A stretch of DNA of 36,563 bases from Chloroflexota bacterium (GTDB taxonomy: Bacteria; Chloroflexota; Chloroflexia; Chloroheliales; Chloroheliaceae), in the NCBI GenBank assembly GCA_902812345.1, contig CADDZM010000017.1, positions 1-36,563 on the forward strand, written 5' to 3'. The position numbers and the translations under genes are program-made. Positions 8,529 through 16,607 of this stretch are shown piece by piece. The stretch's first letter is position 1; each line of letters opens with the position of its first letter. The notes beneath the pieces were generated by a model. That model searched no databases. It was not told the DNA's origin and saw only the letters and a program-made list of their open reading frames with translations.

Positions 8529-9938
8529 CTAACTTATTAATTTACCCCACAAATCGTACTCGGTTGCGTCTGTGATTTTGACGCGAGCGGTATAGGGGCG
8601 CGGCCCTTCGGGGAAACCGGCTCTTAAGGAGCGAGGTTCGATAAAGACGAGCCCGTCTACCTCGGGCGCGCTGCGATAACTCCGCCCGACCCAGATTTCC
8701 CGGCTGTCGCGCGGGCTGTAATCAACCGTGCCGCTCCCCTCTACAATAACATCTAATTCCCTGCCAATCAAGCTTTGCTGCTTTTTCACTGAAATTTTCT
8801 GCTGCAAAGCCATCAAACGGTCGTAGCGTTCTTGCTTGATTTCTTCGGGGACCGGGTTTTCCTGGTGAGCCGCCGGGCTGGTGGCCTGGGGTGAAAACTT
8901 GAACGCGCCCACGTTATCGAACTGCATCTCCTGGAGGAAATCCAATAAATACTGAAATTCTTCCTCGGTCTCGCCGGGATACCCCACGATAAAAGTCGTG
9001 CGGATAGCGATGTCGGGCATCGCGGCCCGCAACCGTTCGATAGTGCCGTAGGTCTCGGATTGGTCGCTGGGCCGGCGCATCCGGCGCAGAACCGCTTTGT
9101 GAGCGTGCTGTAACGGCATATCAATGTAGTGGGCCATCTGAGGCAGGCTGGCCATCGTTTCAACCAGGGCCGGTGACACAAAGCGCGGGTAGGCGTACAT
9201 GAGGCGGAACCACATCACTTCGGGGGCGGTTTCAGCCATCTGTTTGAGGAGGTTAGCCGTCCCGGTGTTATCGCGCACGCCCAGGTCGCGCCCGTAGAAG
9301 GTCGTATCCTGACCGACGATAACGATTTCCTTGACGCCGCTATCGGCAAGCTGGCGGGTTTCTCGCAAAATATGCTCGGTCGGGCGGCTGAGGTGTTTGC
9401 CCTTCATCTGGGGAATAATGCAGAAGGCGCACCCGGCGTCGCAACCGTCCGAAATCTTCAGGTAAGAGGTCGGACCCTGTTTCTTTTTGCGCCGGAGCAG
9501 GCCATAAGTGATCCGGTTAGCCGCCCCGTTATCAATCTCAACGCCCAGGCCGGTCAGCATCGGCCCGAAGCTATCCCACTTCAAAGCGCCTACCACGCTA
9601 TCCACGCCCGGCACTTCCGCCTGAATCATATCGGCGGCGCGACTGGCTAAACACCCGGCGGCGATAAGAGCCTGACCCGGCTGTTTGGCGGTTGCCAGGT
9701 CTTGCAGAGCGTCGAGCGACTGGCGCGTGGCCGAGTCTATAAAGCCGCAGGTATTGACAATTAAAAGCTGAGCGCGCTCGGGTTTGAGGGTTTCGCGCAG
9801 GCCGTAGCCGGTCAAAAGCTGGCCGATGGCCTCGCTATCCACCGTGTTTTTGTCGCAACCCAGCGTCAACAAATAGAAAGACTTGTTGTCCAGGTGGGGC
9901 CGCCGGGCCGGAATATTTAACTTGATGTTGCTTTTCAT
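8529..9938 (-). CDS. rimO: Ribosomal protein uS12 methylthiotransferase RimO
   Basis: This radical-SAM enzyme adds a methylthio group to an aspartate of ribosomal protein S12. Cluster-binding cysteines of the N-terminal UPF0004 domain are Cys28 (LGCDKNTVDSE), Cys64 (NTCGF) and Cys96 (AAGCLA). The radical-SAM motif CDAGCAFC supplies Cys166, Cys170 and Cys173. GRDLG and the C-terminal TRAM domain (about 400-469) follow. The LGCDKN and IIPQMKG signatures favour RimO over MiaB. The length of 469 is usual. ATG at 9938 has AAAGGA upstream. It sits 7 nt after yajQ and 8 nt before pgsA, so it is part of one operon. The motif set is complete and there is nothing abnormal. Confidence 0.95.
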   Translation of the reverse strand: MKSNIKLNIPARRPHLDNKSFYLLTLGCDKNTVDSEAIGQLLTGYGLRETLKPERAQLLIVNTCGFIDSATRQSLDALQDLATAKQPGQALIAAGCLASRAADMIQAEVPGVDSVVGALKWDSFGPMLTGLGVEIDNGAANRITYGLLRRKKKQGPTSYLKISDGCDAGCAFCIIPQMKGKHLSRPTEHILRETRQLADSGVKEIVIVGQDTTFYGRDLGVRDNTGTANLLKQMAETAPEVMWFRLMYAYPRFVSPALVETMASLPQMAHYIDMPLQHAHKAVLRRMRRPSDQSETYGTIERLRAAMPDIAIRTTFIVGYPGETEEEFQYLLDFLQEMQFDNVGAFKFSPQATSPAAHQENPVPEEIKQERYDRLMALQQKISVKKQQSLIGRELDVIVEGSGTVDYSPRDSREIWVGRSYRSAPEVDGLVFIEPRSLRAGFPEGPRPYTARVKITDATEYDLWGKLIS

Positions 9939-9945
9939 AAATCCT

Positions 9946-10437
9946 TTAGCGGTAATTGGTAAACTGCAAAGCTACCGGGTAATCCTTGCTTTTGAGCAGG
10001 TTGATAATCTGTTGCAGTTCGTCTTTGCTCTTGCTGGTAACCCGCAAGGCGTCGCCCTGAATCTGGGACTGGGCGTTTTTAAAGGTATCGCGGATAAGCT
10101 TGCTCATTTGCTTGGCAAGTTCCTGGCTTAAGCCCTTTTTGAGCTTGATAACTTCGCGTACCCGCCCGTTCGCCGCCGGTTCGACTTTCTGGAAATCGAA
10201 AATCTTCAGCGAAAGGTTGCGCTTGACGGCTTTGGTGGTCAACAAATCTTTGACCTGGCCCAGGACGAATTCGTTTTCGGTATTGATAACAATCTGGTCC
10301 GCCTCAAGATCAATTTCGGTCTTGGTATCTTTGAGGTCAAAGCGGGTCGTTACCTCACGTTTGGCCTGGTCCACCGCGTTAACCAGTTCCTGGCGGTCGA
10401 AGTCCGAAACTACATCAAAAGAAAAGGTCGAAGCCAT
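9946..10437 (-). CDS. yajQ: YajQ family nucleotide-binding protein (UPF0234)
   Basis: The protein has the family's characteristic opening [21 protein letters not shown] and the late motif [31 protein letters not shown]. It comprises two ferredoxin-like domains. Members bind nucleic acid or nucleotides, and some bind cyclic di-GMP (the Xanthomonas homologue acts as an effector). I chose ATG at 10437 (163 residues) over GTG at 10443, because GAGG sits five bases upstream of the ATG and overlaps the GTG; family members also start MASxFSFD. It heads the yajQ-rimO-pgsA run, just after the terminator of the rodZ-like gene. Confidence 0.93.
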   Translation of the reverse strand: MASTFSFDVVSDFDRQELVNAVDQAKREVTTRFDLKDTKTEIDLEADQIVINTENEFVLGQVKDLLTTKAVKRNLSLKIFDFQKVEPAANGRVREVIKLKKGLSQELAKQMSKLIRDTFKNAQSQIQGDALRVTSKSKDELQQIINLLKSKDYPVALQFTNYR

Positions 10438-10464
10438 TTTCACCTCACTTAAATACTTCTGATA

Positions 10465-10502
10465 AAAAAGCGGGCCGAGAGACTCGCCCGCCCTGGCCCG
10501 CT
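10465..10502 (-). terminator. Rho-independent terminator of the rodZ-like gene
   Basis: The arms AGCGGGCC (10469-10476) and GGCCCGCT (10495-10502) pair perfectly around an 18-nt loop that can fold further. On the minus strand the stem is followed by TTTTTT. It lies 34 nt after the rodZ-like stop and 22-28 nt before the yajQ start. A TATAAT sequence (minus strand, 10503-10508) abuts the stem and could be the -10 of a yajQ promoter. Confidence 0.65.
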
Positions 10503-10536
10503 ATTATAATCTTTTCGCGGCTTTAAATCTACGCCG

Positions 10537-11832
10537 CTACTCAACCGTATCTTTGCCACCGGCAAACCAGGTGTGCGTGATTGCGCCGGCCTGCCCGGTA
10601 AGGAACGGTTTATCTACCCCGTCCACCTTAATTTTAATTACTCCCGGATTACCGGACCGCACTGCAATCTTGCGGCCTGTATAGGTAAAGCTCTCATTAG
10701 GCGCCGCGACTTTTTCAACCTGCACCTTGTCGTCCACGGTTATCCGGATCCAGCTACCTTTGGGGTCGGCGGTACTGATGCTTACCACGACTGTAATCGG
10801 GTCCGGCACCGGGGTCGGGGAAGGTGGCGGCGTGGGGGTCGCGGTTGGGGCCGGCGTAGCGGTAGGTTCAGGCGGGGCCGTGGTATTGGCCGGGGCCACG
10901 GCCTTACCCGTTCCAGCAGCAGTCGTGCTTGCTCCTGTGCTGGCTAATCCACCCGCTTTGCCCGTGGACGGGGTCCGGTCAAGCGCCTGAATCGAAGCAT
11001 CCGGGGTGTAGTAAGCCGGGGGCCGCAGGACGCTGCTGGTTACATCGCCCGCCGTTATAGTCGCCCGTGCGCTTGATAAGGTCGGGTCAGGCGTGATAGC
11101 GTAAGGTCCGGCGTAGCCACCGGCCGTAATTGTCGCGGCGGCGGCTTCCTCGTAAGAGGCAGTATCTTTGGGCTGGTTTGAGATGCCGCGGTAAACCAGC
11201 AGGGCCGCCGCCAGGACTATGACGACTACCAGGATGGTTGGCACGAAGTTAGGCATGTAGAACGAACCTCGCGCCGAAGGCAGCATAACCTGTTTCAAGA
11301 TATACTTATCATTGGAGCCGAGCGTGCCGGGTTTACGGGGCGAATAACCGGCCCCAAAGCCGTCCGCCGGGTTATCATCGAAAGCCTGGTTATAGCCTGT
11401 CGAGCGGCGTTGGCCGCTGACAAGGTTTGTCGGCGGCGGCAAGGCCCGCAAATTCAACCGTTCGTTGCTATTAACTACCTGGTCAGCTTCCGCCTGGCTA
11501 AGGCCGTCCAGCGAAATCATCGCCCGGCCACCGCTGTCCGCCGAAGGTGGCGTTTGCTGCTCGACCATTCGAGAAGTATGCGCGTTTTCAAGGGTTTCGT
11601 CAAAAAGTTGAACGGTAGTGCGCGGGTCGAGGTTGAGATAAACCGCGTAGGTTTTTATAAAACCGCGGATATAGAACGGCGGTGGTAGGACCGAAAAATC
11701 TTCACTTTCGAGCGCTTGAAGGAATGATAAGCGGATTTTAGTAGCTTGTTGAGCATCGGCCAGGGTCACGCCTTTGCGCTCACGCGCCTCGCGTAACAGT
11801 TGACCTAACTCCTGGACTTCGCTACCTTGCAT
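10537..11832 (-). CDS. RodZ-like helix-turn-helix membrane protein with DUF4115 domain
   Basis: The N-terminal HTH_25 domain (about 7-70; LGQLLREARERKGVTLADA ... FIKTYAVYLNLDP) is followed by a disordered linker. A single membrane helix lies at about 192-212 (ILVVVIVLAAALLVY). A Pro/Thr-rich segment (PTATPAPTATPTPPP) follows, then a C-terminal DUF4115 beta domain ending HTWFAGG. This is the layout of RodZ, which links MreB filaments to the wall-building machinery, and rodZ homologues are often near pgsA as here. I prefer ATG at 11832 (431 residues), with a GGGGGG run just upstream, over GTG at 11919, which has no ribosome site and would add an Asn/Gln-rich stretch. MreB is not in view, so the shape role is family-based inference. 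Confidence 0.85.
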   Translation of the reverse strand: MQGSEVQELGQLLREARERKGVTLADAQQATKIRLSFLQALESEDFSVLPPPFYIRGFIKTYAVYLNLDPRTTVQLFDETLENAHTSRMVEQQTPPSADSGGRAMISLDGLSQAEADQVVNSNERLNLRALPPPTNLVSGQRRSTGYNQAFDDNPADGFGAGYSPRKPGTLGSNDKYILKQVMLPSARGSFYMPNFVPTILVVVIVLAAALLVYRGISNQPKDTASYEEAAAATITAGGYAGPYAITPDPTLSSARATITAGDVTSSVLRPPAYYTPDASIQALDRTPSTGKAGGLASTGASTTAAGTGKAVAPANTTAPPEPTATPAPTATPTPPPSPTPVPDPITVVVSISTADPKGSWIRITVDDKVQVEKVAAPNESFTYTGRKIAVRSGNPGVIKIKVDGVDKPFLTGQAGAITHTWFAGGKDTVE

Positions 11833-12258
11833 GTGGTTCCCCCCTGATACCCCTTCATCTTGTGAGAGAGAGTGTTGCAAATTACTATGATAATTATTAT
11901 TCCGGTTGGGTGCTGCCACAGGATAGCAACCCCAAAAAGCTTTTACGCGACCTAAGGTACAGTCAGGGAAAAGAAAACAAACGTTTAGATTAGCCTAACC
12001 TGGGAATAATAATTCTCCTGGGTTCCCTGCTGTTTTCAATTTAGGATAGAAAAATAGTAAGGTCTATAAAGCAGAGCAGCTTTACAGCAACAAAATAGCC
12101 AGCTTATTCCACTGTGAAGAAGCTTTACGAATGATTATACCTTACCAGCGCAAGTGTGGCAAATTAAACCCATCTTAAAATTAGATTTTTTGTTCGGCTT
12201 TTTACGCAGTTTACTCCTTTAGGAAGATAAATGTTTTAAACTTTGTTTATCCAGCAAT
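11833..12258. other. AT-rich intergenic region without recognised gene
   Basis: These 426 bases lie between the stop of the polytopic membrane protein gene and the start of the rodZ-like gene. They include the 29-codon upstream extension of the rodZ frame, which I regard as leader. No hairpin terminator, tRNA or convincing -35/-10 pair was found. A weak TTGCTG-N16-TATAGA on the minus strand near 12065-12095 is the best promoter-like match. Confidence 0.5.
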
Positions 12259-14364
12259 TTATCTATCAAAGTTAACGCATTCTATTTTAGAAAGTTCAAA
12301 TGAACTAGGATTTACCTCAAATAACCCGGTCGGTTTGGGGCTTATAAGGAGATTATCAATTTTTGTTTTCTGGACGGGTTCATTTCCAAAGACCTTCAAA
12401 AGTTTATTGTTATCGAACAACTGCACGTATGTGCTGAATTCTTCAGCCGTTTTTAGGGCCAAAACACCGGTCTTTTTTAATACAGTTGAACCCCACGAAA
12501 CTCTGATGTTAAATTGATTGGGGCGGCCAATTAAGCTAAAAATGGGGTAAGTAACCCTGGTTGTAAGCCGCAACAAACTACAACTGACCGCCTGGTTTAA
12601 CTTGTACCTAAGGCTAGTTCCAACAGAACCGGAACTGGTAAATGGTAATGAAGTATTTTGCAAGTCCGAACGGGTCGGAGTTGGTGTCAACAGCATGAAG
12701 CCTTTGCCATAAAGTTCAGGCGTTTTTAAGCGAAAATTATGATAGATGTAATCGAAAATAACCGGGCTTCGGGTGATATTATCTACACTGTCAATTGGCA
12801 GCGAAACAAACTTATCTATGCCATATACAACTTCAAACTGGCCTTTCTGGTGGTCCAGGTCTTCGACATACTTCTCTTGCAAAAGAGTCGTATGGGCTAT
12901 GTAAGCCTGGATTGAGGGGTTAACTATTTTTTTGTTCAAGCCAATACCGATATGGTATTCATAAGGGAATATCAAAACATCTTTTGAAGGGTCGGTCGCT
13001 TCAAGCAAACCGGCCGGTACAATATTCGCCTGCGGAACCTGATGCGTCAGGCTGTCTTTAAGCTTAAGGCTCAAGGAAATCTTCCCCCCGGCAATCTGGG
13101 CCAGTTGCTCAAAAGATTGTAAGCCGGTGGATGGCAAACTCACTACCAGCAACACCACCAGGCCAAGCCAGACAAACTTCCGTTTAACTATTTCCAGCCA
13201 GGCAAACTTTTGTGTACCTGTTTCGAGCCAATCGTAGCCCAATAGTAAAAATAAAAAGACCAAGGGCTGGCAGGCCAGCAAAAAATGCCCGGTATCCGCG
13301 CTTCTAACTATCGCACTCTTTAGCTGGAAAACTCCAACCACTAATAAACTACTCAGCAGATAGGCCTGCTCGGTCTTTAAGCGCGTCAGATGTATCACTA
13401 CGAACCAGATGGTATAAATCAGTACCAGGGTAAAGATGATGGTGGTAGTCCAGGGCAGCAGCCATTCGGTGCCGAAGGTATTATTGTAGCCGCGTATAAG
13501 CTCAATTGTTGTACTTTGGTAGTCAAAAAATCCGCCATAGTTTGATGAGGATAGAGTAAAAAAAAGGCTTACAAGCAGGTTCCCGGCCGTAAACCCGCCT
13601 GCCAGGCAAAGAGCCATATATAGATAGCTCCGGGCCCGGAGCAACCCGGTTATTTTTAGAACCCGCGAAAAAAAGGCCAGTAAAGTAAAGCTCAGGAGGG
13701 TTATTAATGAAGCAGTTATACTATAGATACCCGTATCCGAAGAAAACAATTGTAACAGGACAATTCCCAGGCCGGTTAAGCCGCTCCAAATCAAACGCCT
13801 GGTTGCCGCAGAGCGGGCCATTGTGTGTGCTAGCCCAATAGCGAATACTACCGGCAACCAGACCCGGTAACTGAAAGATTCCTCAATCAGTCCTAAAATT
13901 GTAAAGGCCAGAAACAAAAACAGGGTATATTTCCAGCCAATTTGTTTAATCAGTGCAATAGCCAGGCAAAAACTAACCAGGCTCACTACCATCAACCCCC
14001 AAAACGCCAGGGCAAAACTGTTAAAAACGGAGCCTGTGACATTAAAAAGTGTAAAAAGATAGGTTATTACCTGGGTTAGAGGACCATAAGTAAAAAAAAT
14101 GTCACGCCCGATTATTTGTCCATGCTGCCAGGTGTAGGCTAAAGCCATGAACCAATCCGCGTCCAGACCTACATCGGTTCCCTGGTCGTAATTGTACATT
14201 TTACTGATAGCCAGGATTAAAACGAAGAAGAAGCCGGCCAGCCCTGCCAGTAGCTTGGAATAAGGAAAGATTACTTTCTGGTAAATTTTGTTGCCAAACG
14301 TTCTGACGTTAATGAAAGCCTGGGTGGTAGCCTCTCGCAAGTTTAGCTTGATCATCTTGATCAT
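12259..14364 (-). CDS. Polytopic membrane protein, possible GT-C-type glycosyltransferase
   Basis: The 701-residue protein has about twelve membrane helices in the first ~430 residues and a soluble, probably extracytoplasmic C-terminal domain of ~250. The first loop carries DQGTDVGLDADWF (about 60-72), an acidic loop in the position where GT-C enzymes (PMT/ArnT-like) hold their catalytic aspartate. No family-specific motif is certain, so the call is an inference from topology. Codon use and base composition are more AT-rich than the flanking genes. The protein starts MIKMIKLN at an ATG inside a tandem duplication (see separate entry). The similarly sized protein at 33887-36031 has a comparable plan. 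Substrate unknown; lipid-linked sugar transfer to surface polymers would fit the many nearby glycosyltransferases. Confidence 0.7.
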   Translation of the reverse strand: MIKMIKLNLREATTQAFINVRTFGNKIYQKVIFPYSKLLAGLAGFFFVLILAISKMYNYDQGTDVGLDADWFMALAYTWQHGQIIGRDIFFTYGPLTQVITYLFTLFNVTGSVFNSFALAFWGLMVVSLVSFCLAIALIKQIGWKYTLFLFLAFTILGLIEESFSYRVWLPVVFAIGLAHTMARSAATRRLIWSGLTGLGIVLLQLFSSDTGIYSITASLITLLSFTLLAFFSRVLKITGLLRARSYLYMALCLAGGFTAGNLLVSLFFTLSSSNYGGFFDYQSTTIELIRGYNNTFGTEWLLPWTTTIIFTLVLIYTIWFVVIHLTRLKTEQAYLLSSLLVVGVFQLKSAIVRSADTGHFLLACQPLVFLFLLLGYDWLETGTQKFAWLEIVKRKFVWLGLVVLLVVSLPSTGLQSFEQLAQIAGGKISLSLKLKDSLTHQVPQANIVPAGLLEATDPSKDVLIFPYEYHIGIGLNKKIVNPSIQAYIAHTTLLQEKYVEDLDHQKGQFEVVYGIDKFVSLPIDSVDNITRSPVIFDYIYHNFRLKTPELYGKGFMLLTPTPTRSDLQNTSLPFTSSGSVGTSLRYKLNQAVSCSLLRLTTRVTYPIFSLIGRPNQFNIRVSWGSTVLKKTGVLALKTAEEFSTYVQLFDNNKLLKVFGNEPVQKTKIDNLLISPKPTGLFEVNPSSFELSKIECVNFDR

Positions 14365-14378
14365 ATCATCTTGATCAT
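14351..14378 (-). repeat. Perfect 14-bp tandem duplication at a translation start, creating a 5-codon leader frame
   Basis: The unit ATCATCTTGATCAT (plus strand) occurs twice, contiguously, at 14351-14364 and 14365-14378. On the minus strand the upstream copy supplies an ATG at 14378 with AAAGG nine bases before it, but that frame stops after ATG ATC AAG ATG ATA TGA. The stop overlaps the main ATG at 14364 in an ATGA arrangement. Because 14 is not a multiple of three, losing one copy would put the ribosome site directly before the main frame. Confidence 0.75.
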
Positions 14379-14434
14379 AAGGAAGGGCCTTTATCTTAAT
14401 TTGCAGTCTGTAATAATGCCGGTGTTAATGTTGA

Positions 14435-14463
14435 ATCGTATAAGAAAAGCATGCTAAAGGCAA
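14435..14463 (-). promoter_or_regulatory. Candidate promoter for the 12259-14364 membrane protein gene
   Basis: On the minus strand TTGCCT (14458-14463) and TACGAT (14435-14440) are 17 bases apart, each matching 4/6 of the sigma-70 consensus. The predicted leader is about 65 nt. Weak boxes, good spacing. Confidence 0.33.
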
Positions 14464-14467
14464 CCGG

Positions 14468-15592
14468 TTAGCGAGGCAGATAGGAAGCGCCTTTCTTATC
14501 GCCGATTCGCAGCAAATAGCCTTTATCAACCAGGGCCAGCAAATCGAGGCGGGCGGTTTCGTCAGTTATATCCGGATTGACCTGGCGGTAGTCGCGGTTG
14601 GTCAGGCGGCCGCGCTCCCTGGCGTAAAAGATGCCGCGAGCCTGCCGTTCGTTCAGCCCGGTCTGGAGCAAGCCAAAGTACTCCGCCCGGTCGGCCTGAC
14701 TGATTTCAAAGTAGATTGCGGGCGCTTCTGGCGCGGTCCGAGCGACCATTGGCGGTCTGCCTTCATCCGAGCGGGTTGGTTCAAGCTGCGCACGGGCTGG
14801 CAGGACTGCCGTAAAGGAGGAAAAATCGGTTTCAAACCGGGGCGGAGGGCTGCCGATTTCGGCTAAAGCCCGCCGCATTCGCCGGATGCCGGTACCCATT
14901 TCTTCCACCAGGCGCAGTTCGTACATCAACCGGGCCAGCAAGGGGTTGCGGCTGTAGCGTTTCCGGCCTAAGTTTTCAAGCGTGACCGGACCGGCCAACC
15001 CGCCCGGACTTTCCACTTCCAGCCGGTCGTCAAAGACGCGTACGGCAACTTTCTGGCCGCTAATCGAATAGTCGCGGTGGGCCAGGGCATTTGTAATCGC
15101 CTCGCGGACGGCTACAAGGGGGTAGTCCGGCATATCCTCGCGGTAAAGACCCTGGATGCGGGCTGGAATGCGCATGTTATTGCTGACAAAACGGGCCGTA
15201 TCCTCGATTATCTTGTCGAGCGTGCCGAAAACCTCTTTGCGGTCCACAATCGGGCCGTCCACCTCGGTTCCCCGGAAATGAGCCAGTTTAACGCTGGCCT
15301 GCGGCAGAAAACGGCCAGGCTGTTTGCCAAAAAGCAGTATGGCGGCGGTTGTGGGGACAAAGTCAACGCCAGGCGCGGCTGCGCGCACCAATCCGAGGTC
15401 GGCCAGGCGAGTTTCGGGATTGTCGTTACCGTCGGTCCGGTCGTCCGACTCTTCTTCGAGGGTTGCCAGGTAAGCCGCTACCTTGGCGGGGTCGAGGTCG
15501 GCAAAAGTTGCGCCAGGAACGGGAGCGCTTTCTACCGAGCCGCCAATAGCCCCGTCTTCAATTTTAAGACGTACCGGTTTTTTTTCTGCCAT
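14468..15592 (-). CDS. ATP-binding (GHKL/HATPase_c_4) winged-helix regulator lacking the AlbA_2 domain
   Basis: The 374-residue protein matches the C-terminal two thirds of the AlbA_2/HATPase_c_4 'transcriptional regulator' family. It has FVPTTAAILLFGKQPGRFLP (about 85-105), the N-box VREAITNALAHRDYS (about 159-173), the G1 segment DDRLEVESPGGL, SRNPLLARL and the G2 segment EEMGTGIRRM. A C-terminal winged helix follows (ERQARGIFYARERGRLTNRDYR ... TARLDLLALVDKGYL). The usual N-terminal AlbA_2/Schlafen-like domain (~120 residues) is absent: the protein starts just before the FADLDPAKVAAYL linker. I chose ATG at 15592; a further upstream TTG at 15688 would lie inside a promoter -10 box. DNA binding and ATP binding are likely; the regulated genes are unknown. 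Confidence 0.82.
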   Translation of the reverse strand: MAEKKPVRLKIEDGAIGGSVESAPVPGATFADLDPAKVAAYLATLEEESDDRTDGNDNPETRLADLGLVRAAAPGVDFVPTTAAILLFGKQPGRFLPQASVKLAHFRGTEVDGPIVDRKEVFGTLDKIIEDTARFVSNNMRIPARIQGLYREDMPDYPLVAVREAITNALAHRDYSISGQKVAVRVFDDRLEVESPGGLAGPVTLENLGRKRYSRNPLLARLMYELRLVEEMGTGIRRMRRALAEIGSPPPRFETDFSSFTAVLPARAQLEPTRSDEGRPPMVARTAPEAPAIYFEISQADRAEYFGLLQTGLNERQARGIFYARERGRLTNRDYRQVNPDITDETARLDLLALVDKGYLLRIGDKKGASYLPR

Positions 15593-15687
15593 CGCGTTCC
15601 GTGCGAGTTTCACGTTTTTAAGGGGCTGGCCTTGCTCAACTTGAGGCCTGACCCTTAATAAGCTGCATGAACAGGTAATAAGCAGCA

Positions 15688-15716
15688 AGTATAGGGTAAG
15701 TCTTTTCTCTTAGCAA
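15688..15716 (-). promoter_or_regulatory. Candidate sigma-70 promoter for the GHKL/wHTH regulator
   Basis: On the minus strand TTGCTA (15711-15716) and TATACT (15688-15693) are 17 bases apart, matching 4/6 and 5/6 of the consensus. The leader to ATG 15592 would be about 89 nt. The divergent gene's sigma-54-like site lies about 90 bp away. Confidence 0.5.
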
Positions 15717-15804
15717 ATTGAAAAAGGCGGATACTTTATCTGAAAGAATTATAATTTATAATTTGAATTTAATCTACTATCTTTTTATCTATTTAACCCT
15801 TTAA

Positions 15805-15823
15805 CTGGCACGTTCTTTGCCAG
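15805..15823 (+). promoter_or_regulatory. Near-perfect sigma-54 (-24/-12) promoter, also a 6-bp inverted repeat
   Basis: CTGGCACGTTCTTTGC (15805-15820) fits the sigma-54 consensus YTGGCACG-N4-TTGC, with the invariant GG (15807-15808) and GC (15819-15820) exactly ten bases apart. Transcription would start near 15832, about 40 nt before the ATG at 15872. The same bases form CTGGCA-N7-TGCCAG, so a dyad operator is the alternative reading. An AT-rich tract (about 15740-15804) precedes it. No activator-binding site was identified. Confidence 0.6.
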
Positions 15824-15871
15824 AGATACTCCAGGGTCGTCAGAGAGATGACCGCGAAAGGAAACGGAATT

Positions 15872-16528
15872 ATGGCAGAAAGAAACGCTGAAGGAAACGA
15901 AGGAACCCACAAACAGGAAGTGGGGTATCGCCCACCGGAGAGCGTCAGTGGTGAAAATCAAGGCCAGCCCGGCTCAGATGCTTTCCCTTCGGAGCAGCAG
16001 CAAAAACAGGCGGCCCGGACCAATAAAGTGCAATACAACGCCGCCGCAGACCCTTCGGATGTGGGTAGTGGGCCTGGGACCGGCCCAACCAGGCCCACGC
16101 AGTCAGGCAATACCGCCTCAACCGCGTATGATCCGAACTCTAACGCTGCCGCCGGGGCCGCCCAGAACAACTCTACCCCGCTCCGGGATAGTAACGCCAG
16201 CAGTCCCGGCCTCGCGGCGAACCGGGCTGGAACCTATCCGGGACCGGGTACGGCCACCGATAGAGGGACCGGCAATGTGGGTTCGACGCCTTTTGGGACA
16301 GGCGTTAGCGATAACGGCCTTGAAGCAACTTCAGGGTTGGACGAGCGGAACACTCCTGAAATGAATTCGGCCAGCTACACCGGCTCTGATGACGTTGGTA
16401 GCCCGATCTCGAATGGTGGCGTAACCGGGTCAGGTACGCCGGGCCGGGACAACCAGTTCAGCGAAATGGGTACGGGCGAAGGCAACTTAAATAGTGGCTC
16501 CGGTGATGCCGAATCCAGTCCGAGGTAA
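15872..16528 (+). CDS. Disordered Gly/Ser/Asn/Thr-rich hydrophilic protein, function unknown
   Basis: The 218-residue protein has no cysteine and no tryptophan, almost no large hydrophobic residues, no signal peptide and no membrane helix. The N-terminal ~50 residues are Glu/Gln/Lys-rich. The rest is Gly, Ser, Asn, Thr, Pro and Ala, with recurring short TGSG/GTG/PGPGT elements. The composition is that of hydrophilins, a class of stress-induced disordered proteins; that is a comparison of composition, not of homology. I chose ATG at 15872 because AAAGGA lies nine bases before it, while ATG 15848 directly abuts a purine run and would add eight residues. The gene stands alone, with its own sigma-54-like promoter and a strong terminator. 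Confidence 0.75.
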   Translation: MAERNAEGNEGTHKQEVGYRPPESVSGENQGQPGSDAFPSEQQQKQAARTNKVQYNAAADPSDVGSGPGTGPTRPTQSGNTASTAYDPNSNAAAGAAQNNSTPLRDSNASSPGLAANRAGTYPGPGTATDRGTGNVGSTPFGTGVSDNGLEATSGLDERNTPEMNSASYTGSDDVGSPISNGGVTGSGTPGRDNQFSEMGTGEGNLNSGSGDAESSPR

Positions 16529-16536
16529 AATTAAGA

Positions 16537-16576
16537 ATAAAAGGCCCGGTCGCATCAAAGTGACCGGGCCTTTTAT
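16537..16576. terminator. Perfect 15-bp hairpin, bidirectional terminator
   Basis: The arms at 16537-16551 (ATAAAAGGCCCGGTC) and 16562-16576 (GACCGGGCCTTTTAT) pair perfectly around a 10-nt loop. A/T runs at both outer edges make it usable in both directions. It closes the disordered-protein gene on the plus strand and lies 31 nt beyond the stop of the convergent minus-strand gene. Confidence 0.9.
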
Positions 16577-16607
16577 CTTTCGACACTAATAATCCAGGGT
16601 ACAAAAT

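Noticed and set aside
11833-11919. GTG start 29 codons upstream in the RodZ-like frame
   Set aside because: No ribosome site; the extra stretch is Asn/Gln/His-rich and lies before the HTH domain, while ATG 11832 has a G-rich ribosome site.
15077-15658. Plus-strand open frame of 193 residues
   Set aside because: It overlaps the regulator gene, whose GHKL motifs are unmistakable on the other strand; no ribosome site and no domain.
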